Source of the DNA: Chersky-840 sp035604715
GTDB taxonomy: Bacteria; Actinomycetota; Acidimicrobiia; Acidimicrobiales; UBA8190
Reading direction: 5' to 3'
NCBI GenBank assembly: GCA_963731665.1
Contig: CAVSWP010000003.1
Location: forward strand, 310,001-374,000
DNA: 64,000 nucleotides
In this document: positions 15,212-24,579 of the stretch, in pieces
Numbering within the stretch: the stretch's first letter is position 1
Layout: every line of letters starts with the position of its first letter
Position numbers and translations under genes: made by a program
The notes under the pieces: model-generated
Seen by the model: the letters and a program-made list of their open reading frames with translations, nothing else
The model's database searches: none
What the model was told of the DNA's origin: nothing

Positions 15212-16043
15212 GCTCCCCGAGGTGGAGACCATCCGCCGGGACCTCGACAAGGAGGTCGTGAGCCGGCGGATCAAGGCGGTCGAGGTGAAGGGGAAGCGCT
15301 CGATCCGCCGCCACAAGAGCGGTCCCGAGTTCCGGTCCCGGCTCGAGGGCAAGCGGGTGGCGTCGGTGCGCCGGGCGGGCAAGTACCTGCTGATCGGCCT
15401 GGACGGCGACGACGTTCTGGTGGTGCACCTGGGCATGAGCGGCCAGCTGCTGAGGGCCAAGGGGCCCAAGGATCCCCTGGACCGCCACACCCACGTGATC
15501 ATCACCTTCACCCAGGGCGGGCAGCTGCGCTTCGTGGACCCCCGGACCTTCGGCGAGATGTTCGTGACCAACAGCGACGAGCTCACGGCCCAGGTGCCCG
15601 AGCTCGCCCATCTGGGGTTCGACCCCCTCGAGGACGTGATGAGCTGGTCGCGCTTCGGGCAGTTGCTGGCGGAGCGGCCCACGGCGCTCAAGACGCTGCT
15701 CATGGACCAGAAGTTCGTGGCCGGGATCGGCAACATCTACTCCGACGAGATCCTCTTCGCCGCCGGGCTGCGATATGACCGCCTGTCGAACTCCTTGAGC
15801 GCCCAGGAGATCCGCCGGCTGTACCGGGCCATGGTCGAGACGTTGTCCGAGGCGGTCAAGCACCGGGGGTCGTCGCTGGCCGACGAGCAGTACCGCGATC
15901 TCTACGGCGAGATCGGGGACTACCAGGGTCAGCACCAGGTCTACGACCGCGAAGGCCAGGCGTGTCGCCGGTGCCGCAATTCGGTGGTCCGGGTCAAGGT
16001 CAACGGTCGCTCGGCGTTCTTGTGCGAGCACTGCCAGATCTGA
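15204..16043 (+). CDS. mutM: Formamidopyrimidine-DNA glycosylase
   Basis: MutM (Fpg) excises 8-oxoguanine and formamidopyrimidines and cleaves the resulting AP site. The mature catalytic N-terminus PELPEVETIRRDL is exact (P2 nucleophile, E3). Also present are the catalytic Lys in RRAGKYLL (near 58), the HLGMSGQL void-filling loop, the helix-two-turn-helix (LLMDQKFVAGIGNIYSDEIL) and the C-terminal zinc finger CRRCRN...CEHC (about 254-277). The length of 279 residues is typical. The GTG start is fixed by the need for Pro at position 2. It overlaps rnc by eight bases, the same order as in mycobacteria. Confidence 0.96.
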   Translation: MPELPEVETIRRDLDKEVVSRRIKAVEVKGKRSIRRHKSGPEFRSRLEGKRVASVRRAGKYLLIGLDGDDVLVVHLGMSGQLLRAKGPKDPLDRHTHVIITFTQGGQLRFVDPRTFGEMFVTNSDELTAQVPELAHLGFDPLEDVMSWSRFGQLLAERPTALKTLLMDQKFVAGIGNIYSDEILFAAGLRYDRLSNSLSAQEIRRLYRAMVETLSEAVKHRGSSLADEQYRDLYGEIGDYQGQHQVYDREGQACRRCRNSVVRVKVNGRSAFLCEHCQI

Positions 16044-16148
16044 GGGTCCTGTCCCCTGTGACCTGCGGATTCCGGCCGTGACGGGAGGCGCCCGGACCGG
16101 GGCCGGGTATCACCGTTTCGCGGAAGCCGACGGGTAGGGTGGCGACCG

Positions 16149-19100
16149 GTGTTCCTGAAGTCGCTCACCCTCAAAGGCTTCAAGTCCTTCGCGGATCCGT
16201 GCACCTTGTTGTTGGAGCCCGGGGTCACGGTGGTGGTGGGGCCCAACGGCAGCGGGAAGTCCAACGTGGTCGACGCCGTGGCGTGGGTGCTCGGCGCCCA
16301 GGGGCCGCGCACGGTGCGGTCCTCGAAGATGGAGGACGTCATCTTCGCGGGCTCGGCGGACCGTCCCGCCCTGGGGCGGGCCGAGGTGTCGCTGACCATC
16401 GACAACCGCACCGGGCGACTGCCGGGCGGGCTGGCGGAGATCACTATCACCCGGACGCTGTTTCGCTCCGGTGAGAGCGAGTACGCCATCAACGGCCAGC
16501 CGTGCCGGCTCCTCGACATCCAGGAGCTGCTGTCGGACTCGGGGGTGGGGCGCCAGCAGCACGTAATCGTGAGCCAGGGCCAGCTGGGGGCCATCCTCGA
16601 CTCGCGTCCCGAGGACCGTCGGGCTGTCATCGAGGAGGCGGCCGGGGTCCTCAAGCACCGCCGGCGCCGTGAGCGCGCCGAGCGTCGGCTGGCGGCCACC
16701 GAGGAGAACCTCGATCGGCTCGGCGACCTGCTGCGGGAGGTGCGCCGCCAGATCCGTCCGCTCGAGCGCCAGGCCGCCTCGGCCCGCTCCCACGCGTCGC
16801 TGGCCGAGGAGCTCCGGGCCCTGCGCCTGCACCTCGTGGGCCGCGACCTGGCCACGCTCGACGCCCGCCGGGAGGCGGCCACCGAGGAGCGGGGTCGCCT
16901 GGGGCAGAGCGAGAGCGAGTTGGTGGGGTCGATCACCGAGCTCGACGCCGCCGCCGAGGCCACCGCGGCCGAGCTCGCCACCCAGCGCGAAGAGGACCTG
17001 GTGGTGGCCCTGACGCGCGTGCAGGGTCTGTCCGAGCGCTGTCGCGGGCTCCTGGGCGTGGTGGCCGAGCGCCGCCGCTCCATCGCACGGGCCCTGGAGG
17101 TGTCCGCCGACACCGACGTGGTGTCCACGCTCGAAGCCGATGCGGCGCGCCTCTCGGTCGAGCTCGAGGCCACCACCCACGAGGACGAGGCGCTGGCGCC
17201 GCAGGCCGAGGAGGTCCGTCGCGCCGAGCACGACCTCGCCAGTGACGTCGCCGCCCACGAGGCGTCGTTCGCCGACCTCGCCGGTCAGCGCGCCGCCGAG
17301 GAGGCCTACGCCATGGCCCGCGGTCGGCTCGAGCCCCTGCGCAGCGCGCTCGAGCGCGAGCAGGGCGCCCTGACCCGTGCCGACGAACGGCTCCAGGCCA
17401 TCGACGGGCGGCGCGCCGCGTTGCAGGCCGAGGCGTCCGACCTCGACCAGCAGCTCGAGCGGTTGTCGGCCGACCACGCCGGACTGGGACGGCGCGCCGC
17501 CCAGTGTCGTCGCAACGCCGATGAGGCCGAGCAGGGCCTGCGGGGCGCCGAGGAGGCGCTGCGGGCCGCCGAGCGCCAGCGTCACCGGCTCGAGGCGCGC
17601 GCCGAGGCGTTGGCCCGACAGGTCGAGGACGAGGGTGCCGGGCCCAGCGCGGCGGTGCTGGGCCAAGCCCGGGGCGTGCTCGGGGTCCTGAAGGACCTCG
17701 TCGACGTCGACGACGGATGGGCGGGCGCCTTCGAAGCGGCGGTGGGCGCGGCGTGGAGCGCCATCGTGGTCGAGGGCCCCGACGCGGCGCGCGCCGTGCT
17801 CGCCGCGTTGCACGAGCACGAGGTGGTGGGCACCGTGCTCGCCGCCACGTCGGTGAGGGCACTGTCGTCGGAGGCCGACTCGCCGGGAGCCGGTGCCGAT
17901 CTCCTGCGCCGCCACGTGCACCCCCGGCTGCCGGCGGTGGCGGGCGTGCTCGACCGGCTGCTGCACGGTGTGGTGGGGGTGCGCGGTGACTGGGCCCAGG
18001 CCGTGGAGGTGGCTCTCGAGCGGCCCGAGGCGACCGTGGTGAGCACCGACGGCGACCGCTTCTCACCGGCGGGCTGGGTGGTCCGGGCCGGGACGCAGGC
18101 ACTGGCGACGCTGGCCGCCCAGGCCGCCGTCGAGGCCGAGATGGCCGTCGAGGCCGCCGAGCGGGCGGGGAGCTTCGCCGACGAGGCGCGCCAGCGGGCA
18201 CTGTCGGCCGGGGCCGAGGCCACCGACGTCTCGCGCCAGGCCGAGCGAGCCGACGACCAGCGTCGGGGCCTGGAGGTGACACGGACCCGGGTGCTGTCCG
18301 AGCTGGAGCTCGTGGGCCAGGAACGGGCCGAGGCCGACCGACACCGGGCCGCGCTCACCGAGCGGCTCGAGCGAGACGGCGCCCAGCTCGAGAGTTTGCG
18401 AGAGCGCCTCCCCGAATTGGAGGCCACGGCGGCCGCCGCCGCGGGTCGGTTGGCGGCCGCCGACGAGGCCCGCCGGCGCCTCGAGGAACGCCGGAGCCAC
18501 GTGGCGGTCCTGCGCCGGGACCTCGAGGTCAAGGTGGCCGGGTTGGTCGAGCGCCGCGCCGTGCTCAGTGCGCGGCTCGAGGACACCGAGCGCCGGTTGG
18601 CGGGCAACGTCGAGGCGCGCGAGCGAGCGGGGGAGCGGCGCCGCCGACTCGAGGCTGACGGGCTCGCCACCGAACGGCTGGGGACGGCGGTGCAGGCGCA
18701 CGCCGCCGTTCTCGGGCAGTGGCTCGAGGGGCTCCGGGTGCGGCGCAGCCAGCAGCTCGACGACGTGCGGGCCGGTGGTGCCCGTCTGGAGTCGCTGCGC
18801 AAGCAGCGGGCCGAAGCCGACGGCCGGCTGAGCGAGATTCGCCAGCACTCGCAGCGCCTCGAGCTCGAGATGGCCGAGACCACGGTGCGGCGGGAGAGCG
18901 CGGCGGAGGCGCTGCGACGCGAGCTCGGGTGCGAGCCCGACGAGGCCATCGGCGCGCCGTGCCCCGAGCTGGCCGAGGGCGACGACCCGGCTCGGCGCGC
19001 CGCGGTGGTGGAGCGCGAGCTCGCCTCGCTCGGTCCCGTGAACCCGCTGGCCCTCGAGGAGCTCGGGGTCCTGGAGGAGCGCCACCGCTTCCTCGAGGAG

Positions 19101-19661
19101 CAGGTCGAGGACGTGCGCCGGGCCCGGCGGGAGCTGCATCAGGTGATCCGCGCCGTCGACGACGAGATCATGCGGGTGTTCGCCCAGGCCTTCGCCGATG
19201 TGAACGAGCACTTCCAGGTGCTGGTGTCCACGTTGTTCCCGGGTGGCACGGGCCGCCTTACCCTCAACGATCCCACCGACCTCCTCGACACCGGCGTCGA
19301 GGTCGAAGCGCGCCCGGCGGGCAAGAACGTGCGCAAGCTGTCGCTGCTGTCGGGCGGGGAACGGTCGCTCGTGGCCCTGGCGTTCCTCTTCGCCGTGTTC
19401 CGTAGTCGGCCCTCGCCGTTCTATCTGCTCGACGAGGTCGAGGCCGCCCTCGACGACGTCAACCTGCACCGCTTCCTCGACCTCCTCCACGAATTCCGGG
19501 GCGAGGCCCAGCTCATCATCGTGAGCCACCAGAAGAGGACCATGGAAGCCGCCGACGCCCTGTACGGGGTGACCATGACGCCCGGGGGCTCGTCCAAAGT
19601 GGTCAGCCAGAAGGTGCGGCGCGAGCCCTCGGACTCCGAGCCGGCCACCACACCGGTGTGA
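16149..19661 (+). CDS. smc: Chromosome segregation ATPase SMC
   Basis: SMC is the long coiled-coil ATPase of condensin, which with ScpAB organises and segregates the chromosome. The 1170-residue protein has an N-terminal head with Walker A GPNGSGKSN (31-39) and Q-loop QQHVIVSQGQLG, a first coiled coil (about 165-495), a hinge at about 500-650 (VLKDLVDVDDGWAGAFEAAV, RAVLAALHEHEVVGTVLAA), a second coiled coil, and a C-terminal head with signature LLSGGERSLVALAFLFAVF and Walker B FYLLDEVEAALDD. GTG 16149 is the start. The scpA and scpB genes are not in the window. It follows mutM by 105 bp and precedes ftsY by 82 bp, as in other actinobacteria. Confidence 0.97.
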   Translation: MFLKSLTLKGFKSFADPCTLLLEPGVTVVVGPNGSGKSNVVDAVAWVLGAQGPRTVRSSKMEDVIFAGSADRPALGRAEVSLTIDNRTGRLPGGLAEITITRTLFRSGESEYAINGQPCRLLDIQELLSDSGVGRQQHVIVSQGQLGAILDSRPEDRRAVIEEAAGVLKHRRRRERAERRLAATEENLDRLGDLLREVRRQIRPLERQAASARSHASLAEELRALRLHLVGRDLATLDARREAATEERGRLGQSESELVGSITELDAAAEATAAELATQREEDLVVALTRVQGLSERCRGLLGVVAERRRSIARALEVSADTDVVSTLEADAARLSVELEATTHEDEALAPQAEEVRRAEHDLASDVAAHEASFADLAGQRAAEEAYAMARGRLEPLRSALEREQGALTRADERLQAIDGRRAALQAEASDLDQQLERLSADHAGLGRRAAQCRRNADEAEQGLRGAEEALRAAERQRHRLEARAEALARQVEDEGAGPSAAVLGQARGVLGVLKDLVDVDDGWAGAFEAAVGAAWSAIVVEGPDAARAVLAALHEHEVVGTVLAATSVRALSSEADSPGAGADLLRRHVHPRLPAVAGVLDRLLHGVVGVRGDWAQAVEVALERPEATVVSTDGDRFSPAGWVVRAGTQALATLAAQAAVEAEMAVEAAERAGSFADEARQRALSAGAEATDVSRQAERADDQRRGLEVTRTRVLSELELVGQERAEADRHRAALTERLERDGAQLESLRERLPELEATAAAAAGRLAAADEARRRLEERRSHVAVLRRDLEVKVAGLVERRAVLSARLEDTERRLAGNVEARERAGERRRRLEADGLATERLGTAVQAHAAVLGQWLEGLRVRRSQQLDDVRAGGARLESLRKQRAEADGRLSEIRQHSQRLELEMAETTVRRESAAEALRRELGCEPDEAIGAPCPELAEGDDPARRAAVVERELASLGPVNPLALEELGVLEERHRFLEEQVEDVRRARRELHQVIRAVDDEIMRVFAQAFADVNEHFQVLVSTLFPGGTGRLTLNDPTDLLDTGVEVEARPAGKNVRKLSLLSGGERSLVALAFLFAVFRSRPSPFYLLDEVEAALDDVNLHRFLDLLHEFRGEAQLIIVSHQKRTMEAADALYGVTMTPGGSSKVVSQKVRREPSDSEPATTPV

Positions 19662-19743
19662 GCGTCTGAGGTCACCGCCCGGCGCGTCCCCGAATCGCGC
19701 TGCAGCGGTTGCCGGGCACCGGCCCCGTTAGGCTGCCGACGCC

Positions 19744-20856
19744 ATGCTCGCCCTGTGGATCATCCTGGCCGTCGTCCTGGCGACGGCCGTCGTCGGCCTG
19801 GTCGTCGCCGTGCCGCGCCGGGCGCGGGCTCGACGGGCCTCCGATACCGGTGGCGCCGGGGCGACGACGATCGAGAAGCCCACCGCCGCGCCGGCACCGG
19901 CCGTGGCGACGCCCGACCTCGTCTCCCCGCCGGTCGAGGCCCCGGTCGAGAAGGCGGCCCCCGAGCTCCGGGAGCGCATGGGCAAGACGCGCGGCCTCAT
20001 CTCGGGCTACGTGCGGTCGTTGCGGAGCCGCTCCTCCGTCGACGAAGAGGCCTGGGAGGACCTCGAAGAGGCCCTGCTGCGCGCCGACGTCGGCGTGGTC
20101 ACGACCACGGCCCTTCTGGCCGACCTCCGCGGGCGCTTGCGCGCCGGTGAGCTCCGGGGCGCCGACGAGGTCGTGGCTGCCTTGCGCGAGGACCTTCGCC
20201 GGTCGCTCGACACCGACAAAGGCACCGCACTGGCTCTCGACCCCGAGCGCACCAGTGTGTGGTTGTTCGTGGGAGTGAACGGCGTGGGCAAGACCACGAC
20301 CATCGGCAAGGTCGCCCGCCGGGAGACGACCGCGGGGCGCTCGGTGCTGCTGGCGGCGGGGGACACCTTCCGGGCGGCGGCCGTCGAGCAGCTCGAGCAG
20401 TGGGCCCAGCGCACCGGGGTGGAGATCGTGCGGGGCGCCGAAGGAGGTGATCCCAGCGCGGTGGTGTTCGATGCCGTGCAACGGGCCTCGGCGCGCGGCA
20501 ACGACCTGGTGCTGGCCGACACCGCCGGCCGGCTGCACACCAAGGTCAACCTGGTGGAGGAGCTCAAGAAGATCCGGCGGGTGGCGGACCGCCCACCGGG
20601 GCTCGTGACCGAGGTGCTGCTCGTGCTCGACGCCACCACCGGGCAGAACGGGTTGACCCAGGCCCGCCAGTTCCTCGATGCGGTCGGGGTCACCGGTGTC
20701 GTGCTCACCAAGTTGGACGGCTCGGCCAAGGGCGGGATCGTGATCGCCATCCAACGCGAGCTGGGCCTCCCCGTGAAGCTGGTGGGGCTGGGCGAGGGTC
20801 CCGACGACCTGGTGACCTTCGACCCCGACGAGTTCGTCGACGCCCTTTTCGACTGA
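19744..20856 (+). CDS. ftsY: Signal recognition particle receptor FtsY
   Basis: FtsY is the SRP receptor GTPase that docks ribosome-SRP complexes at the membrane. The 370-residue protein opens with a transmembrane helix (about 2-23, MLALWIILAVVLATAVVGLV), then a basic Ala/Pro linker, then the NG domain: helical N region (about 75-165), G1 GVNGVGKTTTIGK near 178-190, the DTFRAAAVEQLEQW insertion, DTAGRLHTK, and TKLDGSAKGG. The N-terminal membrane anchor is typical of actinobacterial FtsY. It stands between smc and ffh, so both halves of the SRP targeting system are encoded together. Confidence 0.96.
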   Translation: MLALWIILAVVLATAVVGLVVAVPRRARARRASDTGGAGATTIEKPTAAPAPAVATPDLVSPPVEAPVEKAAPELRERMGKTRGLISGYVRSLRSRSSVDEEAWEDLEEALLRADVGVVTTTALLADLRGRLRAGELRGADEVVAALREDLRRSLDTDKGTALALDPERTSVWLFVGVNGVGKTTTIGKVARRETTAGRSVLLAAGDTFRAAAVEQLEQWAQRTGVEIVRGAEGGDPSAVVFDAVQRASARGNDLVLADTAGRLHTKVNLVEELKKIRRVADRPPGLVTEVLLVLDATTGQNGLTQARQFLDAVGVTGVVLTKLDGSAKGGIVIAIQRELGLPVKLVGLGEGPDDLVTFDPDEFVDALFD

Positions 20857-20904
20857 GCGACGGACACCGGCCGGCGCTCCCGGGCCGGTAGCCTGAACCT
20901 CCGC

Positions 20905-22449
20905 ATGTTCGACGCCCTGTCCGACCGCCTCGAAGGGATCTTCGGCCGCATTCGCAGCCGGGGGCGACTGAGCGACGCCGATGTCGACGAGGCTCTGCGC
21001 GAGATCCGCACCGCCCTGCTCGAGGCCGACGTCGACGTGGGGGTGGCCCGGTCACTGGTGGCGGGGATCCGCGCCCGGCTCGTCGGCCAGGACCTGTCCA
21101 AGAGCCTGAGCCCAGGCCAGCAGGTGGTCAAGGCGGTCCACGAACAGCTCATCGAGGTGCTGGGGGGCGAGACACTGCGCCTCAGTTACGCCTCGTCGCC
21201 ACCGACGGTCGTGCTCCTGGCCGGGCTGCAGGGCTCGGGCAAGACCACGACCTCGGCCAAGCTCGCCCGGTGGTTCCGTCAGCAAGGGCGCAACCCCCTG
21301 CTGGTGGGAGCGGACCTGCAACGACCGGCGGCCGTCGAGCAGTTGCGGATCCTGGGGGAACAGGCCGGGGTCCCGGTGTTCAGCGAGCCCAGCGATCCGG
21401 TGGCGGTGGCCGCCGGTGGCCTGCGCGAGGCCCAGCGACTGGGGCGCGACGTGCTCATCGTCGACACCGCCGGGCGCCTGGCCGTCGACGAGGCGCTCAT
21501 GGACGAGGTCCGACGGGTGTCGCAGTCCGTGGCACCGCACTACACCTTCTTGGTGATCGACGCCATGACGGGCCAGGACGCCGTGGCCACGGCGCGCGCC
21601 TTTCACGACGCGCTGGCGCTCGACGGGGTGATCCTCACCAAGCTCGACGGCGATGCGCGCGGCGGTGCCGCGCTGAGCGTGAAGGACGTCGTGGGGCGGC
21701 CCATTGCCTTCGCGTCGACCGGCGAGCGACTCGCCGACTTCGACCTCTTTCACCCCGACCGCATGGCGAGCCGCATCCTGGGCATGGGCGACGTGCTCAC
21801 GCTCATCGAGAGCGCCGAGCGCGAGTTCGACCACGACGTGGCCGAGCAGGGTGCTACCGCGCTGCTCGAGGGGCGCTTCACGTTGGAGGACTTCCTGTCG
21901 CAGCTGCAGCAGGTCAAGAAGCTCGGGTCGCTGGGCGGGCTGTTGTCGCTGATGCCCGGCGTCCCCAAGGAGCTCAAGAACAACGCCGCCATCGATGACG
22001 GCCAGGTGGCCCAGGTGGAGGCGATCATCCGCTCCATGACGCCGCGCGAGAGGGGGGAGCCGGGCGTCATCGACGGCGCACGGCGGGCTCGGATCGCCCG
22101 GGGGAGCGGCACCACCACCCAGGACGTCAACCAGCTGCTGCGCCAGTTCAAAGAGGCCCAGCAGCTCATGCGGTCCCCGGGCTTGTTGGGCGGGATGCTC
22201 GGCGGGGGAGGGCGCGCCAAGATGGCCCAGGCCCTGGCCGAACGCATGGGCGACGGTGGCCCGCCGGGGACAGGGGGGCTGGAGTCTCTGATGAGCGGGG
22301 ACCCGGGCCTGGCGCCGGGGGGACCGGGGGGTATGGCGCGTACAGCGACGGGACTGGGGTTGGCGGGCGCCGGGGCCAAAGGGCGCCCGGGGAAGAAGAA
22401 GAAAGGCGGCCGGGTCACCCCCAAGGGCGAGGGGGGTCGAGGCCGGTAG
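20905..22449 (+). CDS. ffh: Signal recognition particle protein Ffh (SRP54)
   Basis: Ffh binds signal sequences and 4.5S RNA and delivers nascent membrane proteins to FtsY. The 514-residue protein has an N domain (1-90), G1 GLQGSGKTTTSAKLAR (108-123), ADLQRPAAVEQL, VDTAGRLAVDE, TKLDGDARGGAALSV, and then a methionine-rich M domain (about 320-430) ending in the RNA-binding stretch SGTTTQDVNQLLRQF. The C-terminus is long, Gly/Met-rich and ends in a lysine patch (GKKKKGGR). The start is ATG 20905. The 4.5S RNA gene itself was not recognised in the window. Confidence 0.96.
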   Translation: MFDALSDRLEGIFGRIRSRGRLSDADVDEALREIRTALLEADVDVGVARSLVAGIRARLVGQDLSKSLSPGQQVVKAVHEQLIEVLGGETLRLSYASSPPTVVLLAGLQGSGKTTTSAKLARWFRQQGRNPLLVGADLQRPAAVEQLRILGEQAGVPVFSEPSDPVAVAAGGLREAQRLGRDVLIVDTAGRLAVDEALMDEVRRVSQSVAPHYTFLVIDAMTGQDAVATARAFHDALALDGVILTKLDGDARGGAALSVKDVVGRPIAFASTGERLADFDLFHPDRMASRILGMGDVLTLIESAEREFDHDVAEQGATALLEGRFTLEDFLSQLQQVKKLGSLGGLLSLMPGVPKELKNNAAIDDGQVAQVEAIIRSMTPRERGEPGVIDGARRARIARGSGTTTQDVNQLLRQFKEAQQLMRSPGLLGGMLGGGGRAKMAQALAERMGDGGPPGTGGLESLMSGDPGLAPGGPGGMARTATGLGLAGAGAKGRPGKKKKGGRVTPKGEGGRGR

Positions 22450-22591
22450 CCGCCTTCGACCCGGTGACCAGGCGCCTGGGCCGGGCGGCGCGGGGCGGGT
22501 TTCGACCCCCGTGCTGGCGGCGGGCCACAATAGGAGGTCCGTGTCCCTCGGGTCCGAGGCCGACATGACGAGGAAGGCAGGGAGTCAGACC

Positions 22592-22873
22592 GTGGCAGTG
22601 AAGCTCCGCCTCATGCGGATGGGCAAGAAGAAGCAGCCGACGTATCGCGTGGTGGCGGCCGACAGCCGCTCGCCGCGCAACGGCCGGTTCATCGAGATCG
22701 TCGGGACCTACGCCCCCCGGGGACGTTCCACGGCCGAGCCCGATGCCCTGGTGGACATAGACAACGAGAAGGCCCTGCGGTGGCTGCGCCAAGGCGCCCA
22801 GCCCACCGACCGGGTGGAGAAGCTCCTACGCACCTCGGGTGCTTGGGACGAGTTCCGACCGGGTTCGAAGTGA
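22592..22873 (+). CDS. rpsP: 30S ribosomal protein S16
   Basis: A 93-residue small-subunit protein. It begins MAVKLRLMRMGKKKQPTYRV and continues ADSRSPRNGRFIEIVGTYAP, the standard S16 core. GTG 22592 gives the normal N-terminus, with GGGAG seven bases upstream; an in-frame ATG at 22565 would add nine residues not found in the family. The 142-bp gap after ffh is the place for a new promoter. It heads the rpsP-khpA-rimM-trmD-rplS cluster, and its stop overlaps the next GTG by four bases. Confidence 0.96.
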   Translation: MAVKLRLMRMGKKKQPTYRVVAADSRSPRNGRFIEIVGTYAPRGRSTAEPDALVDIDNEKALRWLRQGAQPTDRVEKLLRTSGAWDEFRPGSK

Positions 22874-23187
22874 GCGACGCCGGTCTCGACGACGACGACG
22901 TGGACGGTGACGACGTCGACGACATGGCGGGGAACCGGGTGGAAGGCGGCAGCGCTCGGGCCGTGCTCGACTACATCGCCCGATCGCTCGCCGGCGAGCC
23001 CGACGCCGTGGTGGTGGAGACCGAGGAATCGAGCCGCGGGGTGCGCTTCCGCATCCACGTCGCCCCCGGTGACATGGGCCGCATGATCGGACGGCGCGGC
23101 CGGGTGGCCCAGGCCATCCGCACCGTCGTGCGGCTGGCGGGGTCACGCGAAGGGGTGGACACCAACGTCGACTTCGTCGACGACTGA
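22870..23187 (+). CDS. khpA: KH-domain RNA-binding protein KhpA (Rv2908c-type)
   Basis: A 105-residue single KH-domain protein, the partner of KhpB in RNA regulation of Gram-positive bacteria. The GxxG loop is in MGRMIGRRGRVAQAIRTVVR (about 71-90), and the protein ends VDTNVDFVDD. Ordinary KhpA is about 75-80 residues; here an additional strongly acidic N-terminal tail (DDDDVDGDDVDD, residues 7-18) precedes the domain. GTG 22870 overlaps the rpsP stop. Position between rpsP and rimM is universal for this family. The acidic extension is the unusual feature. Confidence 0.92.
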   Translation: MSDAGLDDDDVDGDDVDDMAGNRVEGGSARAVLDYIARSLAGEPDAVVVETEESSRGVRFRIHVAPGDMGRMIGRRGRVAQAIRTVVRLAGSREGVDTNVDFVDD

Positions 23188-23230
23188 CGATCCCGGGGGC
23201 GACGCCGGCTCAGCGGCGGACGCCGCCAGG

Positions 23231-23695
23231 TTGCTCGAGGTCGGCCGGGTCGGCAAGGCCCACGGGCTGACCGGCGAAGTGGTCGTCACCTTGGTCAGCA
23301 ACCGACCCGAGCGCGTGGCCGTCGGCACCGTGTTCTTCACCGAGCACGGCGAGCTGCGCCTGGTCGCCGTGCGCCCCTTTTCGGGCCACTGGCTCATGCG
23401 GTTCGCCGGCATCGACACCCGGGAGCAGGCCGAGAGTCTGCGGGCCACCGTGTTGCGGGGTCTGCCCCTCGACGACGACGACGCCTGGTGGGTGCACGAG
23501 CTCATCGGCTCCGAAGTCCTCGACACCGCCGGCGAGCACCTCGGGACGATCCGGGCCGTCGTGGCCAACCCGGCCAGCGACCTCCTGGAGCTCGACGGGG
23601 GAGCGCTCGTGCCATTGCGGTTCGTGGTCGAGCGCAGCGCGGGCCGGGTGGTGCTCGAGGTGCCTGCCGGGCTCCTCGACCTGCCCTCGACATAG
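23231..23695 (+). CDS. rimM: Ribosome maturation factor RimM
   Basis: RimM binds S19 and helps assemble the 30S head. The 154-residue protein starts LLEVGRVGKAHGLTGEVVV, its N-terminal beta-barrel signature, and has the C-terminal PRC-barrel (WWVHELIGSEVLDTAGEHLG, then VVANPASDLLEL and VPLRFVVERS). TTG 23231 is the only normal start codon in frame between the preceding stop region and the conserved N-terminus, so a TTG start is likely. Placement before trmD is classical. Confidence 0.93.
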   Translation: MLEVGRVGKAHGLTGEVVVTLVSNRPERVAVGTVFFTEHGELRLVAVRPFSGHWLMRFAGIDTREQAESLRATVLRGLPLDDDDAWWVHELIGSEVLDTAGEHLGTIRAVVANPASDLLELDGGALVPLRFVVERSAGRVVLEVPAGLLDLPST

Positions 23696-23711
23696 GGAGC
23701 CGAGGCCGGCG

Positions 23712-24479
23712 GTGCGCGTCGACGTCTTCACGATCTTCCCCGACCTGCTCGAGCACTACGGCGAGGGCTCGCTGCTCGGGCGGGCCCGGCGCCAGGGAGT
23801 GCTCGACCTCCGAGTGCACGACCTGCGGGCGGGGGCCGACGACGCCCGGCGCAGCGTCGACGACGCACCCTTCGGAGGTGGCGCAGGGATGGTGCTCGCC
23901 CCGGGCCCGGTGTTCGCCGCCGTCGAGGCGGTGGGCCCACCCCGACCGCTGTTGCTGCTGGGGCCGGCGGGACGGCGACTGGACCAGCGCGTGGTGGAGG
24001 AACTTTTGGCCATCGGGGACTCGGCGTCAGGAGGGTTCTCCCTGCTGTGCGGTCGCTACGAAGGAGTGGACCAGCGGGTCACCGATCACCTGGTCGACGG
24101 GGAGCTGTCGATCGGCGACTACGTGTTGGCCGGGGGTGAGGTGGCCGCCCTGGTGGTCATCGAAGCCGTGGCCCGGCTGGTGCCGGGCGTCATGGGGAAC
24201 GAGGCCTCGGGCCTCGACGAGAGCTTCAGCTCGGGACTGCTCGAGCACCCCCAGTACACGCGCCCGGCGGTGTTCAGGGGTTGGGCGGTGCCCGAGGTGT
24301 TGTTGAGCGGGGACCACGGCCGCATCGCCCGGTGGAGGCGGGCCACGGCCCTGCGCCGGACGCTGGAACGGCGCCCGGACCTGGTCGAGGCGGCCGGCGG
24401 CCTGATCGAAGACGACGTGCGCCTGCTCGAGGAGCACTCCGGTGAGCCGGCGTCGAGCCCGGGGGTCGACCCCGGGTAG
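23712..24479 (+). CDS. trmD: tRNA (guanosine(37)-N1)-methyltransferase TrmD
   Basis: TrmD makes m1G37 in tRNAs to prevent frameshifting. The 255-residue SPOUT-class enzyme shows MRVDVFTIFPDLLEHYGEGS, DDAPFGGGAGMVLAPGP, the trefoil-knot segments LLLLGPAGRR and LLCGRYEGVDQRVTDHLVD, SIGDYVLAGGEVAALVVIEA, and the C-terminal EHPQYTRPAVFRGWAVPEVL. All SAM-binding loop residues appear intact. The start is GTG 23712, 16 bp after rimM. Length is normal. Confidence 0.96.
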   Translation: MRVDVFTIFPDLLEHYGEGSLLGRARRQGVLDLRVHDLRAGADDARRSVDDAPFGGGAGMVLAPGPVFAAVEAVGPPRPLLLLGPAGRRLDQRVVEELLAIGDSASGGFSLLCGRYEGVDQRVTDHLVDGELSIGDYVLAGGEVAALVVIEAVARLVPGVMGNEASGLDESFSSGLLEHPQYTRPAVFRGWAVPEVLLSGDHGRIARWRRATALRRTLERRPDLVEAAGGLIEDDVRLLEEHSGEPASSPGVDPG

Positions 24480-24513
24480 TGCGGGCCCGGGCGGGGGGCG
24501 GCTATCGTGGCGT

Positions 24514-24579
24514 GCTCGGGCAGGCTCGGCATGGCTCGGCCGCCCCGTTGCCCGGTGGCCCCGCAGGAGCTGCCCGAGC
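24514..24579 (+). promoter_or_regulatory. Structured 5' leader of rplS closed by a perfect 10-bp stem
   Basis: GCTCGGGCAG (24514-24523) pairs exactly with CTGCCCGAGC (24570-24579). The 46 nt between them are also very GC-rich and can form inner helices (for example GGCCGCC against GGTGGCC-like segments). The structure sits in the 134-nt spacer between trmD and rplS and ends about 34 nt before the rplS ATG. Leaders that bind L19 or otherwise control rplS are known in other phyla; whether this is one is inference. It could also be an attenuator or terminator. Confidence 0.4.

Noticed and set aside
16110..17966. A 618-codon open frame on the minus strand across the first half of smc
   Set aside because: It is antisense to a certain gene; its composition is the Arg/His/Gly-rich shadow of GC-rich codons and shows no family motif.
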